A model generated the notes under the pieces. It was not told the origin of the DNA and ran no database searches. It worked only from the letters and a program-made list of their open reading frames with translations. Shown in pieces: positions 33,045-41,902 of a stretch of 64,000 nt of DNA. A program made the position numbers and the translations under genes. The stretch's first letter is position 1; each line of letters begins with the position of its first letter. Source of the DNA: Oscillospiraceae bacterium (lineage in GTDB: Bacteria > Bacillota > Clostridia > Oscillospirales > Acutalibacteraceae); NCBI GenBank assembly GCA_015066015.1, contig SVPE01000003.1, forward strand, positions 1 through 64,000, written 5' to 3'.

Positions 33045-34433
33045 TTACTCAACAATTTTTATTTCTTCGTCGCACCCGTGAGCCGATGAAGCCGAAAAAC
33101 GTACAGTTTCGAGATTTTCAACATTTTCACAGTAGAGTCCGTGAGCATAAGCGTCACACACTGTACCGAAGTCTGCACGGCTTTTTTCTATAAGCACGTC
33201 CTTGGCGTTTTTTATGTAAATGCAGGAGTTTCTGCTTTTTGTAATGTCAACATCAATTCCGGGGCGAAGGTCATATATTCCGCAATCCCACTTTGATGTT
33301 TTGGTAAGGGTTACCCTTACATTTTCGAGCGTAACATCCTCAATCGGGTTATCCTCTGTACCGTGAATGAGTATGCCGTTTTCACCCTTGCAGGTAATGT
33401 TACGGAAACGGATATTCTTTATATGTCCGCACTTTGTGCTTGTGTCACGTCTGAATGCGGTTACGGCAATCGGCTCTGCGCTGCCCCACCAGTCAGGACA
33501 GAAGCGTCTCGTTTCAATGATAATGTCTGAGAAGGTTACATTTTCAACGTTGCCTCCGTCTCTTATCTGAATCGAAAGTCCTCGGTTTGATTTCGAAATT
33601 GTACAGTCTGAGACAATGACGTTTCTGAAATCACCCACGCCCTCAGTTCCGATTTTTATTGCGGCAGAGGTCGAAGTAAGCGTACAGCCGCTGATAATGA
33701 CATTCTCCGTAGGTCCGTATTCGCTGTTGCCCTTTGATGCCTTAAGGCATATACAGTCATCGGCACAGGTAACATGACAACCGAGAATTCTTACGTTTGA
33801 GCAGTGGTCCGGGTCAATTCCGTCACTGTTTGCAACATCGAGAGGATTGAGAATGCGGATATTCTGAATAAGAACATCGTCACAGCCTGCAGGGTGAAGT
33901 GTCCAGAAGGGCGCATCCTTGACAGTCACATCCTTTACGGTTATGTGATTGCTGTTTTCTATATAGATTGTTGTAGGACGGGGGTAGAAATTTCCCGTTA
34001 CGTAATATTGGTCTTTTCTTTCAACAAAGGCATAGCAGTTGCCGTCTATGACACCCTCGCCGCTGATTACCGCACCGTGCGCCTTATAGCCGTAGATAAA
34101 GGCAAAGGAGGGCTTGCCCGTAACGGGGTTGCCCACAAGAGCGGTTTTCGGGTCGTTGATTGTTTCACAGGGACGGATGTAGGAGTTTATATCCGAGGAT
34201 GCCTTTAAAACTGCGCCCTTCTGAATATAGAGCTCAACGTTCTCCCTTATCTGTATCGAGTGGCTGTAATAAACCGCCGTCTTACAATTATCGCTGTAAT
34301 AATCGCCGGCTTCGAGCACAACGGTACCGCCGCCGACTTCGGCACAGACGTCAATCGCCTTCTGTATGGCATCTCCGTCATCGGTCACGCCGTCACCCTT
34401 TGCACCGAAAATTTTTACGTTGTAATATACCAT
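33045..34433 (-). CDS. glycoside hydrolase family 28 (polygalacturonase-like)
   Basis: A 462-aa right-handed beta-helix enzyme. It begins FGAKGDGVTDDGDAIQKAID in parts (GAKGDGVTDD at 9-18), with the catalytic NSDGIDPD (about 198-205), DDCICLK (about 221-227) and GTEGVGDFRNVIVSDC (Gly-rich strand, about 258-273), the three GH28 aspartates being present. It should cut galacturonan or a related pectic chain. No signal peptide, so it would act on imported oligosaccharides in the cytoplasm. It starts only 11 bases after pcrA and may be cotranscribed with it; a functional link is not evident. Confidence 0.92.
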   Translation of the reverse strand: MVYYNVKIFGAKGDGVTDDGDAIQKAIDVCAEVGGGTVVLEAGDYYSDNCKTAVYYSHSIQIRENVELYIQKGAVLKASSDINSYIRPCETINDPKTALVGNPVTGKPSFAFIYGYKAHGAVISGEGVIDGNCYAFVERKDQYYVTGNFYPRPTTIYIENSNHITVKDVTVKDAPFWTLHPAGCDDVLIQNIRILNPLDVANSDGIDPDHCSNVRILGCHVTCADDCICLKASKGNSEYGPTENVIISGCTLTSTSAAIKIGTEGVGDFRNVIVSDCTISKSNRGLSIQIRDGGNVENVTFSDIIIETRRFCPDWWGSAEPIAVTAFRRDTSTKCGHIKNIRFRNITCKGENGILIHGTEDNPIEDVTLENVRVTLTKTSKWDCGIYDLRPGIDVDITKSRNSCIYIKNAKDVLIEKSRADFGTVCDAYAHGLYCENVENLETVRFSASSAHGCDEEIKIVE

Positions 34434-34444
34434 AGCCTTACTCC

Positions 34445-36832
34445 TTATTTCTTTTCAAGTTTGGCATAATTAGCCATAAGCTTCTTTGTGCCGGCGTTTG
34501 TAAAGGCAATCTCAAGCATAAAGTCACTGCCCATAGGCTTGACAGAGGTGACAACACCCTCACCGAATACTCTGTGAGTAACGGTATCACCGGTCTGATA
34601 AGACACAGCTGCTGCAGGGGCTTTTTTGCTTTGCTCAACGGCAGTTTTCTGCTTTGCGAGGTAGCCTCTGCCGTGGGAGCCGACATTTCTCTCATATTCA
34701 CCTCTGACCATCTGCTCAAAGGACATCTGTGAGCTTTGTCGTCTGCCTGTTCTTTCTATGAAAATTTCAGGAATTTCCACCATAAACCTTGATACGGGAT
34801 TTCTTGAGGTTGATCCGAAGAGCATTCTCATATTAGAATGCGACAGGAAAAGATTCTTCTTTGCACGTGTGATACCTACGTAGGCAAGACGTCTTTCCTC
34901 CTCGATATCCTCCTCACTGTACATACTCTGATGTCCCGGGAAGATACCCTCCTCCATACCCGGAATGAAAACTACGGGGAATTCAAGTCCCTTTGCCGAA
35001 TGAATTGTCATAAGCACGACAGAATTTGCTTCGGTATCGTAATTGTCAAGGTCAGTCATAAGCGCGACCTCTTCAAGGAAGCCTGAAAGGGTTGCCTCCT
35101 CGTTTTCGCTTTCGTAATTTTTAAGGTTCGAGATAAGCTCGGAGATGTTTTCGATTCTCTCCTCCCCTTTTTCTTTATCAAGACGAAGGTAGGGAATGTA
35201 TTCGGTTTTTTCAAGAACCTTTTCAAAAAGCTCGGGAAGAGGCACAGTATCAACAAGCTCCTTGAGAGAGTTTATCATATCAGTAAACTCCATAAGCTTT
35301 TTACTTGAACGTGAAAGCACCTCGTATTCATCAGCGTGGGAAAGGACCTCAAAAAGGCTTATTCCGAGTCCCGTGGCAATTTCTGCCGCCTTATTGACGG
35401 TAGCATCGCCTATACCTCTTTTGGGGACATTGATAATTCTTCTCAGGCGTATATTGTCCGAAGAATTATTCACAACCGTAAGATAAGCAATAGCATCGCG
35501 TATTTCGAGTCTGTCGAAGAAACGGTGTCCGCCGATGACTCTGTAAGGAATACCCGAGCGGGCAAGAAGCTGTTCGATTATATTTGACTGTGCATTGACT
35601 CTGTAAAGGATGGCGTGGTCGGAAAAGTCAAACTTTTTGCTTCCGACGTTATCCTCGATGGTGTCAACAATAAACTTTGCCTCATCTCTTTCGTCATAGG
35701 CAGTGTTTACAACAACCTTGTCGCCGCCGCCGTTTGCCGTCCATAGGTTTTTACCCTTACGTTTTTTGTTGTTTGATATAACCTCGTTTGCAACGTCAAG
35801 AATTGTCTGGGTTGAACGGTAATTCTGCTCAAGACGGATAATCGTTGTATCGCTGTAACGGCTTTCAAAGTTCAAGATGTTTTCAATGGTAGCTCCGCGG
35901 AAACGGTAAATACTCTGGTCATCGTCACCGACTACACATATGTTTCTGTGACCTGCGGCAAGAAGCTCCGTAAGTCTGTACTGAGCGTGGTTTGTATCCT
36001 GATACTCATCGACCATAATATAACGGAATTTTTTCTGATAGTATTCCCTTACTTCAGGGTAGTTTTCAAGAAGCTTTACGGTATTTACGATAATATCGTC
36101 AAAGTCCATGGCATCAGCCTTTTTAAGCTCACTCTGATAAAGGGAGTAAACTCTGCCGACCATAATTTTTCTTGCATCCTTACCGGCAGTTTCACTGTAA
36201 AGGTCAGGAGAAATAAGGCTGTCCTTGGCTTTGCTGATTTCGTTTATGATTGTTTTGTAGGAAAGGTTTCCTTCACTTATGCCGAGCTGACGCTGGCACT
36301 CCTTGATGAGACGCTTTGTGTCATCGGTATCGTAAATGGTAAAGCTCTTTGAGTAGCCCAGCACCTCACCGTCACGGCGCAGTATTCTTACGCAGCTTGA
36401 GTGGAAGGTTGATGCCCAGATATCCTTTGCATCCTGGGGACCCAGCATTTTTTCGAGTCTTTCCTTAAGCTCTGCCGCCGCCTTATTTGTAAAGGTGATG
36501 GCGAGAATCTGCCAGGGTCTTGCCGCGTCTACACAAAGCAGATCCTCGATATCAAAGAATCTGTCCTCGTCGCCTTCAAGGTATGCCTTCATATCCTCAA
36601 TATCCCTTTCCGACGGCTCAAAGGAGACCTGACGGCTTTCATAGGCGTTGCCGAAGCGTACTATATTGGCAATACGGTTAACTATAACCGTGGTCTTTCC
36701 GCTGCCTGCACCTGCAAGAATCAGCACGGGACCCTTGACCTGAAAGATTGCCTTTTTCTGCATATCGTTCATCTTCGAAAATTCTTTTTCGATTATTCTT
36801 TTTCTCAGTTCAAAAAATTCATTAGTCGCCAT
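34445..36832 (-). CDS. pcrA: ATP-dependent DNA helicase PcrA (UvrD/Rep family)
   Basis: A 795-aa superfamily 1A 3'-5' helicase of repair and replication. Walker A GAGSGKT (about 41-47), AITFTNKAAAELKERL (motif Ia, about 110-125), VDEYQDTN (motif II, about 274-281), GDDDQSIYRFRGA (motif III), LEQNYRS (motif IV), TIHSAKGLEFPVVF (motif V) and AYVGITRAKKNL (motif VI). The C-terminus carries a Tudor-like fold (TVTHRVFGEGVVTSV) that binds RNA polymerase in related PcrA. An acidic insert follows motif Ia-region residues 60-90. AGAGG precedes the ATG. Confidence 0.97.
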   Translation of the reverse strand: MATNEFFELRKRIIEKEFSKMNDMQKKAIFQVKGPVLILAGAGSGKTTVIVNRIANIVRFGNAYESRQVSFEPSERDIEDMKAYLEGDEDRFFDIEDLLCVDAARPWQILAITFTNKAAAELKERLEKMLGPQDAKDIWASTFHSSCVRILRRDGEVLGYSKSFTIYDTDDTKRLIKECQRQLGISEGNLSYKTIINEISKAKDSLISPDLYSETAGKDARKIMVGRVYSLYQSELKKADAMDFDDIIVNTVKLLENYPEVREYYQKKFRYIMVDEYQDTNHAQYRLTELLAAGHRNICVVGDDDQSIYRFRGATIENILNFESRYSDTTIIRLEQNYRSTQTILDVANEVISNNKKRKGKNLWTANGGGDKVVVNTAYDERDEAKFIVDTIEDNVGSKKFDFSDHAILYRVNAQSNIIEQLLARSGIPYRVIGGHRFFDRLEIRDAIAYLTVVNNSSDNIRLRRIINVPKRGIGDATVNKAAEIATGLGISLFEVLSHADEYEVLSRSSKKLMEFTDMINSLKELVDTVPLPELFEKVLEKTEYIPYLRLDKEKGEERIENISELISNLKNYESENEEATLSGFLEEVALMTDLDNYDTEANSVVLMTIHSAKGLEFPVVFIPGMEEGIFPGHQSMYSEEDIEEERRLAYVGITRAKKNLFLSHSNMRMLFGSTSRNPVSRFMVEIPEIFIERTGRRQSSQMSFEQMVRGEYERNVGSHGRGYLAKQKTAVEQSKKAPAAAVSYQTGDTVTHRVFGEGVVTSVKPMGSDFMLEIAFTNAGTKKLMANYAKLEKK

Positions 36833-36857
36833 TTTTTACCTCTGTGACTTAAACATA

Positions 36858-36863
36858 ATTATA
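36858..36863 (-). promoter_or_regulatory. putative -10 element of pcrA
   Basis: TATAAT on the minus strand, 26 bases before the pcrA start codon. The -35 region is poor, so the assignment is tentative. It lies in the divergent region shared with the YbaK-type gene. Confidence 0.45.
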
Positions 36864-36932
36864 CATTTTAATTCTACATTAAAAGACAGAAAAATACAAC
36901 CTTTAATTCAAAAATATATATTTAATTTTTCC

Positions 36933-36961
36933 TTGACTAAAAGCATAAACAGAGTTACAAT
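36933..36961 (+). promoter_or_regulatory. sigma-A promoter of the YbaK-type gene
   Basis: TTGACT (36933-36938), a 17-base spacer and TACAAT (36956-36961). The start site is near 36968, about 23 bases before the ATG. Confidence 0.8.
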
Positions 36962-36990
36962 TATAAAAAATGTGAGACGAGGAAAGTATT

Positions 36991-37464
36991 ATGTCCATTG
37001 AAAGAGTAAGAGAGTATTTCAAAACCTTAGGTATTGAAGATAAAATTCTTGAATTTGATGTTTCAAGTGCAACAGTCCCCCTTGCAGCCCTTGCTCTCGG
37101 CACAGAAGAAGCAAGAATTGCCAAGTCACTGTCATTTATTGTTGAGGATAAAGCCATAATCATTGTAACTGCCGGCACTGCAAGAATCAACAACAAGCGT
37201 TACAAAGAAATTTTTCACAAGAAAGCGAAAATGCTCTCACCTGAGCAGGTAACAGAGCTTATCGGTCACAGAATCGGCGGTGTCTGCCCCTTTGCGACAA
37301 ATGAGGGTGTAGACGTTTATCTGGACGAATCGCTCAAGGCTTTCGAAACGGTCTTCCCTGCCTGCGGAAGCAGTAACAGTGCAATTGAGCTGACAATTCC
37401 CGAGCTTGAAAAGTACTCGGGCTTCAAGGCATGGATTGATGTGACAACGCCGAACGAGCAGTAA
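36991..37464 (+). CDS. YbaK/EbsC-family aminoacyl-tRNA deacylase
   Basis: A 157-aa single-domain editing protein, normal in length. Conserved points: the loop after the first helix (FDVSSATVPLAALALG, about 24-39), KSLSFIVEDKAIIIVTAGTARINNKRYKE with the catalytic-type Lys (in parts, about 46-74) and GHRIGGVCPF (about 92-101). Family members hydrolyse mischarged tRNA, such as Cys-tRNA(Pro). GAGGAAAG lies before the ATG. Monocistronic. Confidence 0.9.
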   Translation: MSIERVREYFKTLGIEDKILEFDVSSATVPLAALALGTEEARIAKSLSFIVEDKAIIIVTAGTARINNKRYKEIFHKKAKMLSPEQVTELIGHRIGGVCPFATNEGVDVYLDESLKAFETVFPACGSSNSAIELTIPELEKYSGFKAWIDVTTPNEQ

Positions 37465-37505
37465 TGCTCTGAGAAAAAAACACAGAAACAAAAACGCAAT
37501 ATAAG

Positions 37506-37547
37506 AAGGACTGCCTCTACCGATAAAGGTAAGGGACAGTCCTTTTT
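37506..37547 (+). terminator. rho-independent terminator of the YbaK-type gene
   Basis: AAGGACTG (37506-37513) pairs with CAGTCCTT (37537-37544), with further pairing inside (CTACC region with GGTA), followed by TTTTT. It lies 40 bases after the stop codon and 40 bases before the end of the convergent gene. Confidence 0.85.
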
Positions 37548-37582
37548 GTTTTCTTACGTGCCCTTGAAGGCGGATTGCGGAT

Positions 37583-40435
37583 TTATTCTCCGAGATATCC
37601 CTCGATGAGTCTGACGATTCTCTGTGTTGATTTGCCGTCGCAGGCGCCCATCTGCTTTTCACGGAATGCTATAACCTTTTCCTTTGACTCATCGCTTTCT
37701 GCCCTTCTGAGTGCATCAAGAAGCAACGCCGGATCTGTCACAATTTCACCGGGAAGATCCTTGTCATAATCGAGATAAAAATCTCTTTCATAGCTGCCGT
37801 AATCGGGACAGTAGAACACCATAGCCTTATCCATCAGCGAGGCATCAAATATTACAGAGGAATAGTCAGTGATTATCACATCGGCAATTGCAAGTAATTC
37901 AGGCGTCGGATCGACGGTATAGTCCTTGATTCTCGAGTAGAAATCCCTGAAGAATTCCTTTTTCATTACCGGGTGTCTGCCGATTACAAAAACCTCATCG
38001 TCGGCAAGATCACTGTTGAGCTTTGCCCAGTCTATCATCGGGTCAAAATCAGTAAGAGCACCGGCGTTTTCTCTGAAGGTAGGAAGATAAACATAAACCT
38101 TTTTATCCCTTAAGAGAGGATGCTTCTGACAAATAACCTCGCGGCTGTTTTTAACCTTTTCACTGTCGAGAATCGCGTCTGTTCTCGGCGAGCCGAGAGC
38201 TTTGATGACATCCATATCAACACCGAAGGCGTGAGCATAAAACTGACGTACATTCTCACTTGTTACACATACATCGGTATACTGAGAGTGTGTACGGTAT
38301 TCCTCAAGCCTTGTAAGGCGCGAGGGAGCATCAAGACCGAAGCGCTTGAATGCGCCGCCCGCATGCCAAAGCTGCACAACCTTCTGTCCCGGACGAAGCT
38401 TCACTGCACGGAAATATTTCATATAGTCATCAGTAACGATAACCTTGCTGGTGAGCATATATCTGCGCACCTTTATAATATGCGCAAGTGAATGTGGCAG
38501 CATTTTTGCAAAGACAACCTTTTTACAGTCGAGCGCTTCATAAATGCAGTTGATATTTTCCTTGAGCGCTCCGTCTGCACGGATTGTATAGAAGAAAACT
38601 CTGTCCTGAAGCTTCTGCTTTGTAAAAAAGACGGTGATAAACTTCAGAAGATAATTCACTGCAACATTTTTCACCCTTTTTAAAAGTGAAATGCACTTAC
38701 CCTTATACTTTGCAACCGTAACCTTTTTGAAGTAGACACTCTTATAATTCTTATAGATTCTTCTGCAAGGAATCGGCATTGTCTTTTCCTCGCCTCTTAA
38801 ATATCCGAGTGCCTCCTCCTCAGTATAAGGCAGATACGCACCTCTGTGTGCCAGCTTTCTGAAACGCGAATGCTCATAAAGCTTGTACATATCAAGTATA
38901 TTGTTATCTGTAAAGGAGAAGCGGATTCCCCTGAGATGCTCGACCCTGAAAAGCTTATTGCAGAAGAAAAGGTCAAGTGCAAAGGTGGTGTCCCCTTCCT
39001 TCGTACGGGTCTGGGACATGTTGTGGTTAAAGCAAAGGTCAGAGAAGGAATACTCTGTTGTTTTTTTGCCGTCAAACCTTGTAAGCGGCGAGGTCGTAAA
39101 GCCGTACTTTTCGGCACAGGAGGTAAGCGCCTCGTAATGTCTCATAAGAATTTTCGGATTCAGTCTTGCAAAGCCGTCCTGGAACATGATGTAATCTGTA
39201 CGGCTTTCTGCAAGAGCAAGGTCCTTGAAGTCACCAAGAGACGTTGCATCAATAAAACGGATATTTTCGGAATTCTTCCACTTTTCGGGAAATTCGTCCT
39301 TAAGGCGCGAATCGACAAGAAGCTCAAAGGACGGCATTGTCTGACGGAAAACCGACTCAACCTGAATATTAAGTCTGTCACCGTAGTGTCTGCCTCTTAC
39401 GTCGTTTTTACCGATGCAGACTGTAACCTTCGGGTTTTCTGCCATTTCCTTACGGTTGTCAATCAGTATGCCGCCAAAGAAAATGTCACGGTTTTTCTTT
39501 ATAAGCTCTGACCTGCCCGACTTTGAAAGCTTTGCAAGAAGCTCGCTTATTATATCGGCATACTTTTTGATTTTAGCATCGTCAAGGCTCCAGAAATGTC
39601 TGTAATAACTGTAAAGCAGGACTGTGATTTCCTTGTGGTAAACCTGGTCCTCATAAAAGATTTCTATTTTACCGAGCTCTTTTTTGCCGAATTCGGTTTT
39701 CTCAGACTCGGCTGCTTTGCCGAAAGCCTTTTTTGCCTCTGAAATGATATACTTGTAGGCATCAAGATAATGCTCAATCTCAAAAGCCGAAACGCCCTCA
39801 TTGATTACGGGATTGACATAGCTCACGCCGCCTCTGTTTGTGGAAACGATGGTATCGCTGTTCATTGCAAAGGGAATAGTGAATGCCGCCTCCCTTGCCT
39901 TGCCGTAGGCTGAAAAAAGGATTCCCGTTTCTTCTATTTTGCTTTTGAGAAAAAGCTTATTTGTAACAGAGGGATTCCAGATAAGATTAGTGTCAAACTT
40001 GGTGGTTTTTCTGCTTTTTCTCAGAAGCCCCGAGGATGTGAATTCGTGCTTGCCGTAAACGTCTGTTGATGCCATAGGTGCAAGACAAAGCTCTGCATTA
40101 TCCTTTTTGGCGCAGTTATAAAGCTCCTCAAGAACATTTTCCGTAAAAACAACACCCACATCACCGAAGGCTATATATTCACCCTCAGCTTCTATGATTC
40201 CGCGGTTTCTAGCCTGGGAAATACTGTCACTTTCACAGTAAATATACCTGAAACGGCTGTCAGAGAGATAGCTCTTCATTGTATCTCCCGTACCGTCGTC
40301 GGATGCGGCGTCTGCCAGAATTATTTCAATATCGTCAAGAGTCTGCGCCCTGATAGAATCAAGAGAAGCGGCGAGCATATTACCGCCGTTATGCACAGCA
40401 ACAACTACTGTTACTTTTTTACTCAAGAAGAACAT
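37583..40435 (-). CDS. bifunctional GT2 glycosyltransferase / CDP-glycerol glycerophosphotransferase (TagF-like)
   Basis: A 950-aa protein. The N-terminus is a GT-A domain (VTVVVAVHNGG at 8-18, a DDG-type loop SDDGTGD near 45, GDVG near 96). A second, weaker GT-A-like segment starts near 335 (VTVCIGKNDVRGRHYGDRL). Residues about 625-950 match the TagF/TagB polymerase domain: LWHAGGAFKRFG (about 723-734, catalytic-type His), YLPTFREN (about 805), GRHPVMKK and ITDYSSVIFDASL (about 864-876). It should build or extend a polyol-phosphate wall polymer from CDP-glycerol or a similar donor. Start: ATG 40435 overlaps the ribosome binding site AAAGGA; a TTG three codons later (40426) is better spaced. 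The YfhO-GT2-GtrA set elsewhere in the window could decorate such a polymer. Confidence 0.88.
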   Translation of the reverse strand: MFFLSKKVTVVVAVHNGGNMLAASLDSIRAQTLDDIEIILADAASDDGTGDTMKSYLSDSRFRYIYCESDSISQARNRGIIEAEGEYIAFGDVGVVFTENVLEELYNCAKKDNAELCLAPMASTDVYGKHEFTSSGLLRKSRKTTKFDTNLIWNPSVTNKLFLKSKIEETGILFSAYGKAREAAFTIPFAMNSDTIVSTNRGGVSYVNPVINEGVSAFEIEHYLDAYKYIISEAKKAFGKAAESEKTEFGKKELGKIEIFYEDQVYHKEITVLLYSYYRHFWSLDDAKIKKYADIISELLAKLSKSGRSELIKKNRDIFFGGILIDNRKEMAENPKVTVCIGKNDVRGRHYGDRLNIQVESVFRQTMPSFELLVDSRLKDEFPEKWKNSENIRFIDATSLGDFKDLALAESRTDYIMFQDGFARLNPKILMRHYEALTSCAEKYGFTTSPLTRFDGKKTTEYSFSDLCFNHNMSQTRTKEGDTTFALDLFFCNKLFRVEHLRGIRFSFTDNNILDMYKLYEHSRFRKLAHRGAYLPYTEEEALGYLRGEEKTMPIPCRRIYKNYKSVYFKKVTVAKYKGKCISLLKRVKNVAVNYLLKFITVFFTKQKLQDRVFFYTIRADGALKENINCIYEALDCKKVVFAKMLPHSLAHIIKVRRYMLTSKVIVTDDYMKYFRAVKLRPGQKVVQLWHAGGAFKRFGLDAPSRLTRLEEYRTHSQYTDVCVTSENVRQFYAHAFGVDMDVIKALGSPRTDAILDSEKVKNSREVICQKHPLLRDKKVYVYLPTFRENAGALTDFDPMIDWAKLNSDLADDEVFVIGRHPVMKKEFFRDFYSRIKDYTVDPTPELLAIADVIITDYSSVIFDASLMDKAMVFYCPDYGSYERDFYLDYDKDLPGEIVTDPALLLDALRRAESDESKEKVIAFREKQMGACDGKSTQRIVRLIEGYLGE

Positions 40436-40471
40436 CCTTTCTCAAATTTGATAGGCTGATAAAGTCAAATC

Positions 40472-40495
40472 AGAGGGGCGTAAATCCGCCCCTCT
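40472..40495 (-). terminator. terminator-like hairpin after the ftsEX-M23 operon
   Basis: AGAGGGGCG (40472-40480) pairs perfectly with CGCCCCTCT (40487-40495) around a six-base loop. The downstream T-tract on the minus strand is weak (GATTTGACTTT), so read-through into the TagF-like gene is possible. Confidence 0.6.
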
Positions 40496-40506
40496 TAAAG
40501 GTTTTA

Positions 40507-41874
40507 TTATACGTAACCGGGATGATAAGGTGCCGGGTCAATCTTCTCACCGTTGTAGCGGATTTCATAGTGAAGATGAGGTCCGGTTGAATAGCCTGAG
40601 CTGCCGGCATAAGAGATAAGCTGACCCTTTGAAACATAGTCACCTGTTGATACAACATTGACTGAGTTGTGTGCATAAACGGTAATAAAGCCGTCGCCGT
40701 GGTCGATAATTACCTTGTTGCCGTAGCCGTCACCGGCATCACCTGAAGAAATAACCGTACCTGCTCTTGCGGCGTAGATATTTGTGCCGTAGAAGCCGCT
40801 GCCTGAAATATCAAGACCGTAGTGATTACTGCCGATTTCAGCAAGGTATGAAGAGTCGAGGTAGTAAGCGGTAATATAGTAGCTGCCGTTACCTATAGGC
40901 CAAGCCCATGTGTCGCTTGACTCATAATAGCTGCTGCCGCCTGAGCTGTAGTTGTTATCGTATGAACCGTCAGAGTCGTTGTCAACAGGGACAGTTGTCT
41001 GACTTGCATAGTAGTTCTTGATGAATTCATCAAGGGCTGCGTCAGCCGCAATCTTCTCCTGCTCGAGCTGATTGATATAGTTCTGGTAAACTGCGCCGTT
41101 CTTATCAAGAGATGCGATGTAGGTTTCTATGCCTGCATACTTTGTCTCGATTTCAGCGATAGTTGCCTGATATTTGGCCTGACTTGCCTGAAGAACCTGC
41201 TTACGCTGATTGTACTTATTTACAGTTTCGGCAATCTGCTTCTGCTTGACAACAATCGCCTTCTTATCCTCTTCAAGCTGAACCTTGGCTTTTCTGAGGT
41301 AGGTTACCTTTTCCTTAAAGGCTTCAATTGTCTTTTTGTCGTTTTCAGAGGTTCTCTTCATAAGCTCGAGTCTTGTAAGAAAGCTTGCAAGACTGTCTGC
41401 ACCCATAAGAATTTTAAGGGTGGAATCGTTACCGTTCATATAGGCGGAACGAAGCTTTGCCGAAAGAAGATCCTTATTATCCGAAATATGCTGTTCAGCC
41501 TGAGCAATAAGAACTGTTGCCTTGTTGATATCCTTATTCTTCTGCTGAACCTCAAGCTTGAGCTGATTGTAATTAGCCGTAAGGTCGGCAATTTCAGCAT
41601 TTATTTCTGAAATCTGATTCTGAAGTTCGTTTGCCTTGCTTTCAACGGCATCAATCTGAGCTTCAAGAGTATCAAGGTACTCCTTCTGCTTTTCAGCATC
41701 GGCGGCAAGCTCAGCAAGTTTCTGCTCATAAGCGCTGATCTGAGAATCGATTTCTTCAATTCTTTCCTCATATTCGCTCTGACTTTCTGCCGAAACATCA
41801 ATACCTGAGCTGTTGAATGCCGCAATAAGCACGCACGTGCAAAGCACAAGGCAAATCAGCTTTTTAAATTTCAT
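40507..41874 (-). CDS. secreted coiled-coil M23 endopeptidase, FtsEX-dependent wall hydrolase type
   Basis: A 455-aa exported protein: signal peptide (MKFKKLICLVLCTCVLIAAF...), a long coiled coil (about 30-260; ISAYEQKLAELAADAEKQ, VESKANELQNQISEINAE), a Ser/Tyr-rich linker (about 300-325) and a C-terminal LytM (M23) domain with zinc-site motifs NHYGLDIS (about 351-358) and HLHYEIR (about 435-441). This is the layout of EnvC, PcsB and CwlO partners, whose coiled coil is controlled by FtsX. It lies directly after ftsX. Start ATG 41874 has AAGGAG seven bases upstream; the ORF extends further but without a ribosome binding site. Catalytic residues are intact, so it should cut peptide cross-links itself. 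Confidence 0.93.
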   Translation of the reverse strand: MKFKKLICLVLCTCVLIAAFNSSGIDVSAESQSEYEERIEEIDSQISAYEQKLAELAADAEKQKEYLDTLEAQIDAVESKANELQNQISEINAEIADLTANYNQLKLEVQQKNKDINKATVLIAQAEQHISDNKDLLSAKLRSAYMNGNDSTLKILMGADSLASFLTRLELMKRTSENDKKTIEAFKEKVTYLRKAKVQLEEDKKAIVVKQKQIAETVNKYNQRKQVLQASQAKYQATIAEIETKYAGIETYIASLDKNGAVYQNYINQLEQEKIAADAALDEFIKNYYASQTTVPVDNDSDGSYDNNYSSGGSSYYESSDTWAWPIGNGSYYITAYYLDSSYLAEIGSNHYGLDISGSGFYGTNIYAARAGTVISSGDAGDGYGNKVIIDHGDGFITVYAHNSVNVVSTGDYVSKGQLISYAGSSGYSTGPHLHYEIRYNGEKIDPAPYHPGYV

Positions 41875-41902
41875 TTTCATACTCCTTATAAAACGCTCAG
41901 CA

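Noticed and set aside
38846-39511. 221-codon plus-strand frame antisense to the TagF-like gene
   Set aside because: Mirror frame; composition follows the complement of the real gene.
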